DNA from: Planctomycetaceae bacterium
Lineage (GTDB): Bacteria > Planctomycetota > Planctomycetia > Planctomycetales > Planctomycetaceae
NCBI GenBank assembly: GCA_014762625.1
Contig: JABURQ010000140.1
Span: 21,879-85,878, forward strand
Direction: 5' to 3'
DNA: 64,000 nt
Part shown: in pieces, positions 1 through 9,643 of the stretch
Layout: the number at the start of each line of letters is the position of its first letter
How positions within the stretch are numbered: the first letter of the stretch is position 1
Notes under the pieces: generated by a model
Told to the model about the DNA's origin: nothing
Databases searched by the model: none
What the model saw: the letters and a program-made list of their open reading frames with translations, nothing else
Made by a program: the position numbers and the translations under genes

Positions 1-389
1 TGTTCGATCTCGTCATCATTCCAATCGGTTTTGTAATACTCGGTGGTGATGTTGGTACGAATTCCACCGCGGGGCGTGAAACAGGCTTCGATCTGCATCC
101 AGCGCGGCTGGACTACCGAAACCAGGTCGTCGAGGATGCAGTTCGTGACGTGTTCGTAAAACGCGCCGTGATTGCGGTATTGCTGCAAATACAGCTTCAG
201 CGATTTCAATTCGTAACAGACCTCGTCGGCGACGTAGGTGATGGTGATTTCGCCGAAATCGGGTTGTCCCGTCTTCGGACACATGCTGGTAAACTCGGGA
301 CAGATCGTTTCGTTGACGTAATCTTTGTCCGGATGAGGATTCGGGAACGTTTCGAGTACCTCTTTGAAATGGGCGGGATGGTCGGACAT
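1..389 (-). CDS. queF: NADPH-dependent 7-cyano-7-deazaguanine reductase QueF (3' end cut by window edge)
   Basis: QueF reduces preQ0 to preQ1 in queuosine biosynthesis, in the cytoplasm. The 129 residues visible start [20 protein letters not shown] and contain the family pattern [16 protein letters not shown]: Cys37 is the expected thioimide-forming nucleophile and Asp44 the expected acid. ELKSLK (60-65) and the FYEHVTNCI segment with Glu79/His80 are the expected substrate-binding parts. This matches the short, YkvM-type (B. subtilis-like) QueF of about 165 aa, so roughly 35 residues lie beyond base 1. The ATG at 389 is preceded on the minus strand by a GGAGAG Shine-Dalgarno-like sequence, which fixes the start. 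It is transcribed divergently from the hydrolase gene at 584. No other queuosine gene is visible nearby. Confidence 0.93.
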   Translation of the reverse strand, partial: MSDHPAHFKEVLETFPNPHPDKDYVNETICPEFTSMCPKTGQPDFGEITITYVADEVCYELKSLKLYLQQYRNHGAFYEHVTNCILDDLVSVVQPRWMQIEACFTPRGGIRTNITTEYYKTDWNDDEIE

Positions 390-583
390 GCTCTCTCCGG
401 TTGGTGTGGGACGCTGAACGATGATACCGATATTCTAGAAATCGGCTCGTTAATGGGTAGTCCGATCGGCAAGATTTCAGAAAACCGTCGACGACCGGAA
501 TCGGCTGGGGAAAATGTGGCAATCCCGGTCGGACGAGAGTAGAACGGGAGTCTGCATCCTTTCTTACTTCAGCGAGAGATCAC

Positions 584-2251
584 ATGTCCCGGTCATTGAA
601 GATTCTGGTCTGCCTGTTTGGATTTTATGTGGGAATTCCGTCGGTCCTCTGTGCGCAGCAGGAACCCGATTTCGGCGAGGTCCGCGAAGAACATGTCATG
701 ATTCCCATGCGGGACGGCAAACACCTCTCCGCTTATTTGTACTTTCCGCCCGGAGAGGGGCCATGGTCGGCCATCTTTGAGCAACGCTACGGCAGTTTGC
801 GGGGCAAGAGTACGCGAGAAGCCGCGGCGCGTATGGCCGACCACGGATTTGTCGTCGCACTGATCAACTACCGGGGCACCCATCTTTCCGAAGGGAAGTG
901 GGTCGGCTATCGGGCCATGCAATGGGGGGAACTTCGCGACGGCTACGACAGTTGCGAGTGGCTGGCGAAGCAGCCCTGGTGTACGGGACGAATCGGGACC
1001 TTCGGCAGTTCCCAGGGCGGGTATGCGCAGAACTATCTGGCGGTGACTCAGCCGCCGAGTCTGAAGTGTCAGTATATGACCGACACGGGACTGAGCCTGT
1101 TTCACGAAGGTTATCGTTTGGGAGGAACGACGCGTCCCGAACGATTCAAGTCGATGGAAGCGGTCTGTCGCAACCCCGAGGATCAGCGGGAGTTATTGCG
1201 AGAGTGGTTCGAGCATCCGCATTACGACGATTACTGGAAAGCGGAAGACTGCACGCTCCATTTCGACAAAATGAACGTTCCGTGTTTCACGGTCGGGAGT
1301 TGGTACGATTTTATGAATCAGGGGTCGATCGCCAGCTTCCAGGGACGAAACACCCAGGGAGGACCGAATTCGCGCGGTCAGCAATATCTTCTCATCGGAC
1401 CGTGGCTGCACGGACGGTTGAATAAAGGGAATCGCGTCGGGGAACTCGTCTACCCCGAACAGGCCGCGTTCGACATCGAAAGCCATATGGCCCGCTGGTT
1501 CTCACAATACTTGAACGGCGAAGATCGGGGCTTCGAGGACGAACCCAAAGTTCGCTATTACGTGATGGGAGCGGTCGGCGAACCGGACGCGCCCGGTCAT
1601 GTCTGGCGGACGGCGGAAAACTTTCCTCCCGAAGCGAGTTCGACACCCTACTATTTTCGAACCGATGGCCAGCTTCAGCTCACCAAATCGAACCAAGCGA
1701 AAGAATCCACTTCTTATGAGAGTGACCCGTTTCATCCGATGAAGATCCCCGGAACGTCGTTTCCGGGCGCGCGAGACGCTCGGCCTTTCGAGGAGCAAGC
1801 GGAGGTATTGACCTTCACATCGGAAGTGTTAACCGAACCGGTGGAATGGACGGGGCGGGTGTTGGCAGACATCTATCTCTCGTCCACAGCACGCGACACC
1901 GATTTAATCGTGCGGGTCAGCGATGTTTATCCCGACGGACGATCTATTCTGATCGTCGATTATCCGTGGAGGGTCCGTTATCGGGACGGGTTCGATCACG
2001 AAGTGTTGATGAAACCGGGAGAAGTCTACAACGTGAAGTTTCCGGTCGGCTGGATGAGCCAGATCTTCAACACAGGGCACCGGATTCGCGTCACGGTGGC
2101 GAGCACTGGAGCCCCGCTTTACGAACCGAACCCGCAAACCGGAAAACCGCTGACGATCGAGTTTCCCCAGGACGCCGTCAAAGCGACCAACACGATCCAC
2201 CACTCCTCAAAATATCCCTCTCAAATTATCGCGCCCGTCAGAAACGAGTGA
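584..2251 (+). CDS. secreted CocE/NonD family hydrolase (X-Pro dipeptidyl-peptidase S15-like)
   Basis: Alpha/beta hydrolase of the CocE/NonD group, which cleaves esters, amides or N-terminal X-Pro bonds; the substrate cannot be predicted here. A hydrophobic signal peptide (about residues 5-23, ending VLCAQQ) indicates export. The N-terminal half carries the start typical of the family (VMIPMRDGKHLSAYLYFP) and the nucleophile elbow GSSQGG (141-146, Ser143). The C-terminal part from about residue 390 (PVEWTGRVLADIYLSSTARDT, later GHRIRVTVAS) looks like the jelly-roll X-Pro C-terminal domain. 555 aa is normal for the family. It ends next to a bidirectional terminator shared with the convergent DUF1559 gene. 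Confidence 0.9.
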   Translation: MSRSLKILVCLFGFYVGIPSVLCAQQEPDFGEVREEHVMIPMRDGKHLSAYLYFPPGEGPWSAIFEQRYGSLRGKSTREAAARMADHGFVVALINYRGTHLSEGKWVGYRAMQWGELRDGYDSCEWLAKQPWCTGRIGTFGSSQGGYAQNYLAVTQPPSLKCQYMTDTGLSLFHEGYRLGGTTRPERFKSMEAVCRNPEDQRELLREWFEHPHYDDYWKAEDCTLHFDKMNVPCFTVGSWYDFMNQGSIASFQGRNTQGGPNSRGQQYLLIGPWLHGRLNKGNRVGELVYPEQAAFDIESHMARWFSQYLNGEDRGFEDEPKVRYYVMGAVGEPDAPGHVWRTAENFPPEASSTPYYFRTDGQLQLTKSNQAKESTSYESDPFHPMKIPGTSFPGARDARPFEEQAEVLTFTSEVLTEPVEWTGRVLADIYLSSTARDTDLIVRVSDVYPDGRSILIVDYPWRVRYRDGFDHEVLMKPGEVYNVKFPVGWMSQIFNTGHRIRVTVASTGAPLYEPNPQTGKPLTIEFPQDAVKATNTIHHSSKYPSQIIAPVRNE

Positions 2252-2261
2252 GCGCATGAGA

Positions 2262-2293
2262 AAACCACGAGGAGATTGAACACCTCGTGGTTT
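2262..2293. terminator. bidirectional hairpin terminator
   Basis: A perfect 11-bp inverted repeat (AAACCACGAGG / CCTCGTGGTTT) with a 10-nt loop sits between two convergent stop codons (2251 on plus, 2322 on minus). Read on the minus strand it is followed by TTTT; on the plus strand by TTT. It probably ends both the hydrolase and DUF1559 transcripts. Confidence 0.75.
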
Positions 2294-2321
2294 CCAGTGA
2301 CGTCTTTCAATATTCGAGCGA

Positions 2322-3245
2322 TCAGAAATCGCCGATCGGTTGGCCGTCGGCCATCGAACCGAGGTACTGCCAGGTTTGCTGGTCCATATATTCATTGACG
2401 AATCGGACCGATCCATCCGCCAGCAGTACGTGGGTTCCTCCGACGTGGAAGCTGCTCGGAGTGAACCAACGCGATGTGAGGCTGAATTGATTGATCGAGA
2501 AACCGGTCGTCGTCAGGATCGAAAACGTTTGCCCCTGGCCGGCCAAAATGCTGGTGGGAGTCGCGGCACTGGTCGGTTGATATCCGAAAGTTTCCGCCAC
2601 GGCAATTGTGTTGGAGGTCCCGTCGGTAACGTGGGCCATCGTCGTTTTGGAGTTGTGATAGAACATTCCCCGTTTGTCGCGGAACGTCGATGAACCGGCG
2701 GCCCAGGGGATCGTTTCCAGATTAAACGGAGTCGGAAAGAACGAATTGACGGCGGAGCCGGTCATCGCCGAGTAGTGGACGATATGTCCGCCCGTGGGGA
2801 AGACATGATCGGAAATCGGATTCGAGGGACAGATCATCGTGTCGATCTTGCGATCGAAGTGCGGCTTGTTGACTGGCCTCGTAAACCCGACGTTGAAATC
2901 GATCTGGTTGTAAGTCGGAGCCTCATCCATGTATGGCATGGCTAAAGTGACCCAATTACCGCTCACGTTCGGCCAGTCGAAAGGGAGAGGCGAGCAGCTC
3001 GGGAAAGGAGTGCTGAGGTGGCAACCGTGAACGACTTCCAAGGGTGGAAAAGTACGATGAACGTCGTGGTAGTTGTGCAGCGCCAATCCAATTTGCTTCA
3101 GATTGTTCTTGCAGGCTGACCGTCGGGCGGCTTCGCGGGCTTTTTGCACGGCCGGTAGCAAGAGCGCCACCAGAACCGCGATGATGGCAATCACCACCAA
3201 AAGTTCAATGAGAGTAAATCCTCGTTTGCCGGTCGGATGTTTCAT
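2322..3245 (-). CDS. DUF1559 protein with type IV pilin-like N-terminal methylation domain
   Basis: Pseudopilin-like protein, of a kind found in large numbers in planctomycete genomes and of unknown function. The first 35 residues hold the prepilin cleavage/methylation motif ([20 protein letters not shown], cleavage expected after the Gly before FTLIE) and one membrane helix. It is followed by the family hallmark [31 protein letters not shown] and, near the C-terminus, the H-X9-DG motif ([18 protein letters not shown]). 307 aa is usual. It lies downstream of the lipoprotein gene at 3340-3846 on the same strand, 94 nt away, a common pairing in planctomycetes that suggests one operon. It probably assembles at, or anchors in, the cell envelope. 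Confidence 0.95.
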   Translation of the reverse strand: MKHPTGKRGFTLIELLVVIAIIAVLVALLLPAVQKAREAARRSACKNNLKQIGLALHNYHDVHRTFPPLEVVHGCHLSTPFPSCSPLPFDWPNVSGNWVTLAMPYMDEAPTYNQIDFNVGFTRPVNKPHFDRKIDTMICPSNPISDHVFPTGGHIVHYSAMTGSAVNSFFPTPFNLETIPWAAGSSTFRDKRGMFYHNSKTTMAHVTDGTSNTIAVAETFGYQPTSAATPTSILAGQGQTFSILTTTGFSINQFSLTSRWFTPSSFHVGGTHVLLADGSVRFVNEYMDQQTWQYLGSMADGQPIGDF

Positions 3246-3339
3246 GATGGAACCTGTTCCATGTGGATGGCGATGGGAGATGAAACCCCATTCGCTCTTT
3301 AAGTTTGATGGAGATGAATGCTCATTTCAAAACTGCGGG

Positions 3340-3846
3340 TTATCGCATCGATCGACCCATTCTGCTGTATTGATTTTGTCCCAGATCGAAGGCGTATTCA
3401 TTTGGTTTTTCGGGCTCAACGATAACTTTTAACGGTGTGGAATTGGGGGTTTCATAGACCAAGGGAATGAGCGAGCTTTTTTTGAATTCGGATCGATTAA
3501 CCTTGCGCTCTTGAGCGGCTTTCATCAAATCGGCGGAAGAGACGGCAGGACGATTGATGACCACATGGTAGGTTCCGGGGATGGCCCCTTCGACACCGTT
3601 CGGACCGCGAACGGAAAAAGTGCCATTTTTCTGTAGTTCTCCCACGAAGGAGGGGCCCCGCGTTCCTTGTGTGCTATCGGGGACAAAGGTGACCTGTCCT
3701 TCGGGGACAGGTTGTCCTTCCACAGTCACCACTCCCTTCACCGGAGACAGATCGGGAGTTTGAGAACCCATTCCACAGCCGGTAATTAAGGTGACGGACA
3801 GTAACATCACAATGAATGAGAGGGATTTTCGGCAGCTTGCGTTCAT
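3340..3846 (-). CDS. planctomycete lipoprotein with carboxypeptidase-regulatory-like fold
   Basis: Small exported lipoprotein. The signal sequence ends in a lipobox LITGC with lipidated Cys24. Residues 36-110 (VKGVVTVEGQPVPEGQVTFVPD through PGTYHVVI) read as one beta-sandwich repeat of the carboxypeptidase regulatory-like/transthyretin type, typical for lipoproteins encoded next to DUF1559 genes. The C-terminal region contains SSLIPLVYETPNSTPLKVIVE, also usual for this group. It is the first gene of the pair with the DUF1559 gene. Function is unknown; a structural role at the envelope is inference from location only. Confidence 0.85.
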   Translation of the reverse strand: MNASCRKSLSFIVMLLSVTLITGCGMGSQTPDLSPVKGVVTVEGQPVPEGQVTFVPDSTQGTRGPSFVGELQKNGTFSVRGPNGVEGAIPGTYHVVINRPAVSSADLMKAAQERKVNRSEFKKSSLIPLVYETPNSTPLKVIVEPEKPNEYAFDLGQNQYSRMGRSMR

Positions 3847-4094
3847 TTGATAGATGCTGTGTTAGTTATGTCTGAGAAAGTAATAAGTAGAGCCTCTTGA
3901 CAGCTCATAGACTCCTCAAACTCTAGATCGCTTTCCGGTCGTGAGGCATTTTTTCCGGATTTAAGCAATACACGTGGGGAAATCCCCGACAAGTTGGAGG
4001 GTTGTAACGATTATGCCGAGCTTGCCGATTACAGCGAATGTGCGACTGAATGAGCCGCCCAAACGTTGTCCAACCCTCCCTGGAAGCCATTGCA

Positions 4095-4577
4095 TCATGC
4101 GGACTGAAAAACGCGGGCAGGTTTGTTAAAGGGATCGGTTTCCAGGAAATATCGGGATACCTTCTTGAGGTATTGATAGAGCCCATAAAAACTAGGTTTT
4201 TTATGGGGCCCAAACGCGATGTTCTCATGTGAGATCTGGAATTCGAGCGTTTGTTCCCACGTAATGGAATCATCGATGGTGTGGTAGTTGGACCAGTTCT
4301 TTCGCGTCTGATCGGAAATCACGGCGATACCGGCTAATTCCAGTTGTGAGTTGATGGAAATCGCCCAGAAGGTGCCGGCGTTGGGAGGGTCGCTGTTCCA
4401 CATCTCCCAGAGACAACTTGCCACCTCGTACAGTGAGCGATGAATCGGCAATTGGCTAAGTTGTTTCAAACCCGCCTGAAACCTGTCACTCGGCGAATAA
4501 GCTTGAAACAATTCGGGACATTGGAGCGTCTCTTCAAGAAAATTCGGGTGAGCAAAATTTTTGTGAGTCATAACCAT
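4095..4577 (-). CDS. hypothetical protein, 160 aa
   Basis: I do not recognise this protein. It has no signal peptide or membrane segment, and it is rich in aromatic residues (Trp, Tyr, Phe). The second half (WEQTLEFQISHENIAFGPHKKP) looks like mixed alpha/beta. The start ATG at 4577 has a GGAG sequence about 10 nt upstream on the minus strand, and a second in-frame ATG lies six bases downstream. Base composition is more AT-rich than in the flanking secreted-enzyme genes, so it may be accessory. It stands alone, 248 nt upstream of the lipoprotein gene on the same strand. Confidence 0.5.
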   Translation of the reverse strand: MVMTHKNFAHPNFLEETLQCPELFQAYSPSDRFQAGLKQLSQLPIHRSLYEVASCLWEMWNSDPPNAGTFWAISINSQLELAGIAVISDQTRKNWSNYHTIDDSITWEQTLEFQISHENIAFGPHKKPSFYGLYQYLKKVSRYFLETDPFNKPARVFQSA

Positions 4578-4966
4578 TTTGGTTCACTCCTCATTTTATT
4601 AGTGGTGACCGACATGCATTCCTCTAGTCAGCCATCCGTTCCAGCTAGCAAGTTCCTTCTCTACAGGTTTAACGTTTCCACCTTTCGGTAATTCCCCACG
4701 ATTGGGCCTGATGGTAACCCTTAGGGGAGAGAGTGAGTCAGGCACTAGGAGTTTAAGTTGAATAGAATAGGGGGCTTAGGGAGTCTTGCGCAAAGTTGTG
4801 AAATTCCTGGAATTATTCCAGGATTTGATTCGACGGAAATGATCCGGTCCCTGAAAATCGAGGAAAATCCGGCATTTTCCGTGGAGTGGAAAGTTCGAGT
4901 TGGTAATTTAAGTCTGGAGCCCGCGCCTGGGTCGGCTCTCTCACCACACACACCGAGGATGCCCCA
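4578..4966. other. intergenic region with a 19-bp palindrome
   Basis: No coding region is supported here. The most regular element is a perfect palindrome at 4805-4823 (TCCTGGAA, 3-nt spacer, TTCCAGGA), about 140 bases before the long haem protein gene. It could be an operator or a short RNA hairpin. The end of the stretch carries GAGG before the ATG at 4967. Confidence 0.4.
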
Positions 4967-7900
4967 ATGAGTTTTCTGTCCCGCCAGTTGTTGTATGCCC
5001 TGCTCCTCTTCAGCACGTCAATCTCATTCGCCGAAGAGCATGTGATCCATCAGTTCGACCGTCAGGAGCTGACCGACGTCTATTATTCGGAAGGCATCAA
5101 CCACGGCGATCTCAATGGGGACGGTCACCAGGATATCGTTCACGGGCCTTATTGGTTTGCGGGCCCGGACTTCAAAACCCGTCACGAAATCTACGAGCCG
5201 AAACCGCAGGATCGAAACCGCTACGCGGACAATTTTTTCAGTTGGGTCCACGACGTAAACGGGGACGGCAAGAACGACATCTTTGTCGTCGGCTTTCCGG
5301 GAACGCCCGCCTACGTCTACGAAAATCCAGGACCGGATAATCTGGACTCGCTCTGGCAGAAGCATCAGGTGTTCGACTGGGTGTCGAACGAATCCCCCTG
5401 GTTCACCGATCTGGTGGGAGACAATACTCCGGAACTGGTTTGCACGCGCGATGGTCGGTTCGGCTACGCAACTCTCCCCGGAAACAATTCCTTCGACACC
5501 TGGACGTTCCACCCGATTTCCAAAGACTTCGCCGCCAAACGCTTCGGGCACGGACTCGGCGTCGGCGACATCAACGGCGACGGCCGACAGGACATCATTT
5601 ACAAAGACGGCTGGTTCGAGCAGCCGGAAGATCTGAGCGGCGATCCTGAATGGAAGCAACATCTTTACACCTTCACCAGAGCGGGTGGAGCAGAGATGTA
5701 CGCTTACGACGTGGATGGTGACGGCGATAACGATGTCATCAGTTCCCTCGCCGCGCATTCGTTCGGCCTGGCCTGGTTCGAGCAAATTCAAAAAGAAGGA
5801 CACATCACCTTCGAGCCGCACGTGATCATGGGAGACAAGCCGGAACAAAACCCGTACGGCGTTCTGTTCAGCGAATTGCATTCCGTCAATCTGGCCGATA
5901 TGGACGGTGACGGACTCAAAGACATCGTTACCGGTAAGACCTATTGGTCGCATCATACGCAAGCGCCGATGTGGGACGCTGGTGCGGTGGTGTACTGGTT
6001 CAAGTTGAAACGCGGTCCCGACGGCGTGGAATGGGTTCCCTACAAAGCGGACGGAGAAGCGGGCATCGGACGACAGGTGATTGTCGGCGACCTGAACCAG
6101 GACGGCTTACCCGAAATCCTGGCGGGGGGAATGAAGGGAGCCAACGTTCTGCATCATACCTCGAAAAAAGTCAATGCGACTGTCTGGAAGTCTTTCCAGC
6201 CGAAAGCACCCCTTCCCCTGGCCGACGGCCTCACTCCCGAAGAAGCCGCCGAACGCATGACGGTTCCGGAAGGTTTCACCGTTCAGCTCGCGGCGGGAGA
6301 ACCCCAGGTTCATCAGCCGATCGCAATGGCGTTCGATCATAAAGGACGCTTGTGGGTGGCCGAAGCGCATACCTACCCCCGGCGAGCTCCCGAGGGGGAA
6401 GGGAAAGACAAGATCATCATCCTCGAAGATACCGATCTCGACGGAACGCTCGATTCCCGGAAAGTTTTCATCGACGGTTTGAATCTTGTGAGCGGAATGG
6501 AAGTCGGGTTCGGTGGCGTGTGGGTCGGGGCGGCCCCTTACTTCATGTTCATTCCCGATAAAGATGGTGACGACAAACCGGATTCCGAACCGCAAATCCT
6601 GCTGGATGGATTCGGCTACCAGGATACTCACGAAACGTTGAACGCCTTCATTTGGGGGCCGGACGGTTGGCTGTATGGCTGTCACGGCGTCTTCACGCAT
6701 TCCAAAGTGGGCAAGCCGGGGACACCCGAAGAAGACCGCATTCCGATGAACTGCGCCGTCTGGCGGTATCATCCGGTGCGTCACGAGTTCGACGTCTTTG
6801 CGCGGGGGACGAGTAATCCGTGGGGGGTCGATTTTAACGATCGCGGTCATGCCTTTATCACCGCCTGCGTGATTCCGCATCTGTGGCACATCATTCCGGG
6901 TGCCCGGTATCACCGACAGGGAGGCCGACACTTCAATCCGTACCTGTTCGACGATATCAAGACGATCGCCGACCACGCGCACTACGTCGGCAATATTCGC
7001 GATCACGCCTGGTGGGGACACGAACCGCAAGCGGCTCACGATACACTGGCCAAGGGAGGCGGCCACGCCCACTGCGGAGCGATGATCTATCTGGGAGATA
7101 ACTGGCCCGACGAATATCGGAATCAAATCTTTTTCAACAACATCCACGGCAACCGCGTCAACAACGACCTCCTCGAACAGAAGGGGTCCGGCTACGTCGG
7201 ACATCACGGATCCGATACGATCATCGCCAACGACCGCTGGTATCGTGGGATCAACCTGCGTTACGGGCCGGATGGTACAGTCTATGTGATCGACTGGTAC
7301 GACAAAAACGCCTGCCACCGGACCAATCCAGAAATCTGGGACCGTACGAACGGGCGCGTCTTCAACGTCTACTACGGAGAACCGGAACGCAAGCAGGTCG
7401 ATCTTGCCAAAATGGATGATGACCAACTTGTCCAGTTGTTGTCACACAAAAACGAGTGGTACGTCCGGATGGCGCGGAAGATTCTGCAGGAACGAGCCGC
7501 GGCAGACAAGCTGTTGTGGTCGACGCCGGGGCAGCTCATTCATCTGGTCAACACGGAGCCTTTGCTGACCGACCGTCTGAAAGCATTATGGACGTTGCAC
7601 GCCATTGGGGAATTGAAGGAATCGCTCACTTCAGAACTCCTGAAAGATCCGGAAGAGGATATCCGCTGTTGGGCGATTCAACTCGAACTGGAAGATCGTC
7701 AATGTTCGCCGGAATTCGTGCAAACTCTCACGCGACTTGCGAGCGAGGACGCTTCGCCGCAAGTCCGGTTGTATCTGGCCTCGGCACTGCAACGTCTTCC
7801 TTTGAACAACGATCGTTTGAGTCTGGCGAAAAATCTGCTCAGCCACGGTGAAGACGCCGACGATCATAACCTGCCTTTGATGTACTGGTACGGCATCGAG

Positions 7901-9616
7901 CCGCTCTTTTCCAAAGAGCCGATGGCGGCGTTAAGTCTGGCGTCCGCGTCGGAGATTCCATTGGTGAAGCGGTACATTTATCGGCGTGCCGCGGTGGAAA
8001 ATGACAAATTGGGCGAACTGATGACGATCCTGCTCCAGGAGCAGAATCCTAATGATCGGAAACTGATTCTCGAAGAGATGCTGGCGGCGTTTGAAGGTCG
8101 CGTCAACATCCCGATGCCTAAGACGTGGATCCCCGCCTACGCCGCGCTCTCGAAAAGTGACGATGAGACGATCCGCGATCGAGCCGATCAGGTGGCGATT
8201 CTGTTGGGCGACGAGCGGATTTTCCCCCGCATGCGGGCGCAACTCGTCAACAAGAAACTTCCCCTGGCGAAACGGCGGGACGCGTTGAATATTCTGGTAA
8301 GGGGCCGCGATCCCGAAGCGGTGGAGAGTTATCTGGAAGTCGTCCGGGAACCGTCTCCATTACGAGGAGCTGCCATCCGGGCGCTGGCACAATCCCGAGA
8401 CGAACGCGTTCCCGAAGTCCTGCTCTCTCTGTATTCGGAACTCGACGCCGAGACCAAACGTGACGTCATCAACACGCTCACCGTGCGACCGCTTTACGCA
8501 CTCCCGTTATTCGCGGCCTTGGAAGCGGGCCAGGTTCCTCGAACCGATCTGCACGCTTACAACATTCGACAACTCACGAGCTTCGATGACAAAGCCCTCA
8601 ATCAGAAAATAAAAAGCGTCTGGGGCGAAGTACGCGAGTCGTCCGCCGACAAGCAGGCGGAAATCGAGAAGTACAAGCAGCAGCTTCAGCCTGATGTTCT
8701 AAAACAGGCCGATCTCAGCCACGGACGGTTCCTCTTCAATAAAACGTGTGCGTCGTGTCATACGCTATTCGGGGAAGGGGGCAAAGTGGGGCCCGATATC
8801 ACCGGCTCGAACCGCGCGAATCTCGACTACATCCTTTCCAATGTGGTCGATCCGTCGGCGGTGCTGGCGAAAGATTATCGGATGTCGACGATTGTGCTGG
8901 ATGACGGTCGCGTGGTGAACGGTTTGATTCAGAAAGAAACCGACAGCGCATTGACCGTGCGGACAATCAACGACACGGTCGTTGTTGCCAAAGACGAAAT
9001 TGAAATTCAGAAGCTTTCCGAACTCTCGATGATGCCCGAAAATCAACTCAAAGAGTTCAAACCGAACGAAGTTCGCGACTTGGTCGCCTATCTCGGGAGT
9101 CCGGGACAGGTGGCGCTCAAAGGACCGAGCGCTCCCATCGATCCGAAAACCGGAAAGGTTCCCGGAGCCATCGAAGGTGAGTCGATGAAGATCGTCGGCA
9201 AGACGGGTGGCACGGCCAAAAGCCAGCCGATGGGGAATTTCAAAGCCGATCGCTGGAGTGGAAACGATCATCTCTGGTGGACCGGGGCGAAGCCGGGACA
9301 GCAGCTCGATGTCGAATTTGATGTCGACGGTGCGGGGGCTTTCGCCGTCGAACTCGTCTTAACGAAGGCCAAAGACTACGGCGTCGTGAACGTCAAACTG
9401 GACGGCCAGTCTCTCGGTCCGGCGATCGATCTCTACGACCCGCAAGTCATCACCACCGGCGTTCTGACCTACGGTCCTCGGGAGTTGGCGAAAGGGTCCC
9501 ATAAACTGACCTTTGAAATCGTCGGGGCGAATCCGAAGGCAGTGAAGTCGTTCATGGTGGGGCTGGATTATTTGCGACTGGTTCCCGCGACGAGCGAGAC
9601 GAGTACTTCCAAATAG
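4967..9616 (+). CDS. PVC-type haem-binding dehydrogenase with FG-GAP repeats and HEAT region (1549 aa)
   Basis: Exported multidomain protein of the PVC-type c-haem/membrane-bound dehydrogenase group. Order: signal peptide (1-22); calcium-binding-like FG-GAP/VCBS repeats, residues about 35-400, with repeated DxNGDG or DxDGDG motifs (INHGDLNGDGHQD, VDGDGDND, ADMDGDG); a dehydrogenase-like beta-propeller starting near 425 (MTVPEGFTVQLAAGEPQVHQPIAMAF); helical HEAT-type repeats about 830-1220; a haem c site CASCH (1261-1265) with the typical GPDITGSNR and LDDGRVVNGLI that follow; a C-terminal beta-sandwich, about 1400-1545, that may bind carbohydrate. The electron acceptor and substrate are unknown; family members are linked to polysaccharide breakdown. 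The N-terminal FG-GAP block is a less common addition. The start has GAGG upstream. Confidence 0.9.
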   Translation: MSFLSRQLLYALLLFSTSISFAEEHVIHQFDRQELTDVYYSEGINHGDLNGDGHQDIVHGPYWFAGPDFKTRHEIYEPKPQDRNRYADNFFSWVHDVNGDGKNDIFVVGFPGTPAYVYENPGPDNLDSLWQKHQVFDWVSNESPWFTDLVGDNTPELVCTRDGRFGYATLPGNNSFDTWTFHPISKDFAAKRFGHGLGVGDINGDGRQDIIYKDGWFEQPEDLSGDPEWKQHLYTFTRAGGAEMYAYDVDGDGDNDVISSLAAHSFGLAWFEQIQKEGHITFEPHVIMGDKPEQNPYGVLFSELHSVNLADMDGDGLKDIVTGKTYWSHHTQAPMWDAGAVVYWFKLKRGPDGVEWVPYKADGEAGIGRQVIVGDLNQDGLPEILAGGMKGANVLHHTSKKVNATVWKSFQPKAPLPLADGLTPEEAAERMTVPEGFTVQLAAGEPQVHQPIAMAFDHKGRLWVAEAHTYPRRAPEGEGKDKIIILEDTDLDGTLDSRKVFIDGLNLVSGMEVGFGGVWVGAAPYFMFIPDKDGDDKPDSEPQILLDGFGYQDTHETLNAFIWGPDGWLYGCHGVFTHSKVGKPGTPEEDRIPMNCAVWRYHPVRHEFDVFARGTSNPWGVDFNDRGHAFITACVIPHLWHIIPGARYHRQGGRHFNPYLFDDIKTIADHAHYVGNIRDHAWWGHEPQAAHDTLAKGGGHAHCGAMIYLGDNWPDEYRNQIFFNNIHGNRVNNDLLEQKGSGYVGHHGSDTIIANDRWYRGINLRYGPDGTVYVIDWYDKNACHRTNPEIWDRTNGRVFNVYYGEPERKQVDLAKMDDDQLVQLLSHKNEWYVRMARKILQERAAADKLLWSTPGQLIHLVNTEPLLTDRLKALWTLHAIGELKESLTSELLKDPEEDIRCWAIQLELEDRQCSPEFVQTLTRLASEDASPQVRLYLASALQRLPLNNDRLSLAKNLLSHGEDADDHNLPLMYWYGIEPLFSKEPMAALSLASASEIPLVKRYIYRRAAVENDKLGELMTILLQEQNPNDRKLILEEMLAAFEGRVNIPMPKTWIPAYAALSKSDDETIRDRADQVAILLGDERIFPRMRAQLVNKKLPLAKRRDALNILVRGRDPEAVESYLEVVREPSPLRGAAIRALAQSRDERVPEVLLSLYSELDAETKRDVINTLTVRPLYALPLFAALEAGQVPRTDLHAYNIRQLTSFDDKALNQKIKSVWGEVRESSADKQAEIEKYKQQLQPDVLKQADLSHGRFLFNKTCASCHTLFGEGGKVGPDITGSNRANLDYILSNVVDPSAVLAKDYRMSTIVLDDGRVVNGLIQKETDSALTVRTINDTVVVAKDEIEIQKLSELSMMPENQLKEFKPNEVRDLVAYLGSPGQVALKGPSAPIDPKTGKVPGAIEGESMKIVGKTGGTAKSQPMGNFKADRWSGNDHLWWTGAKPGQQLDVEFDVDGAGAFAVELVLTKAKDYGVVNVKLDGQSLGPAIDLYDPQVITTGVLTYGPRELAKGSHKLTFEIVGANPKAVKSFMVGLDYLRLVPATSETSTSK

Positions 9617-9643
9617 ACCTCTCTGTTGAGAAAGTGTTCCGCG

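Noticed and set aside
6107..7426. Minus-strand ORF of 439 aa
   Set aside because: It is antisense to the clearly real haem dehydrogenase, has a low-complexity composition (many His/Arg/Val/Asp), no motif and no ribosome site. Long shadow ORFs are common in this base composition.
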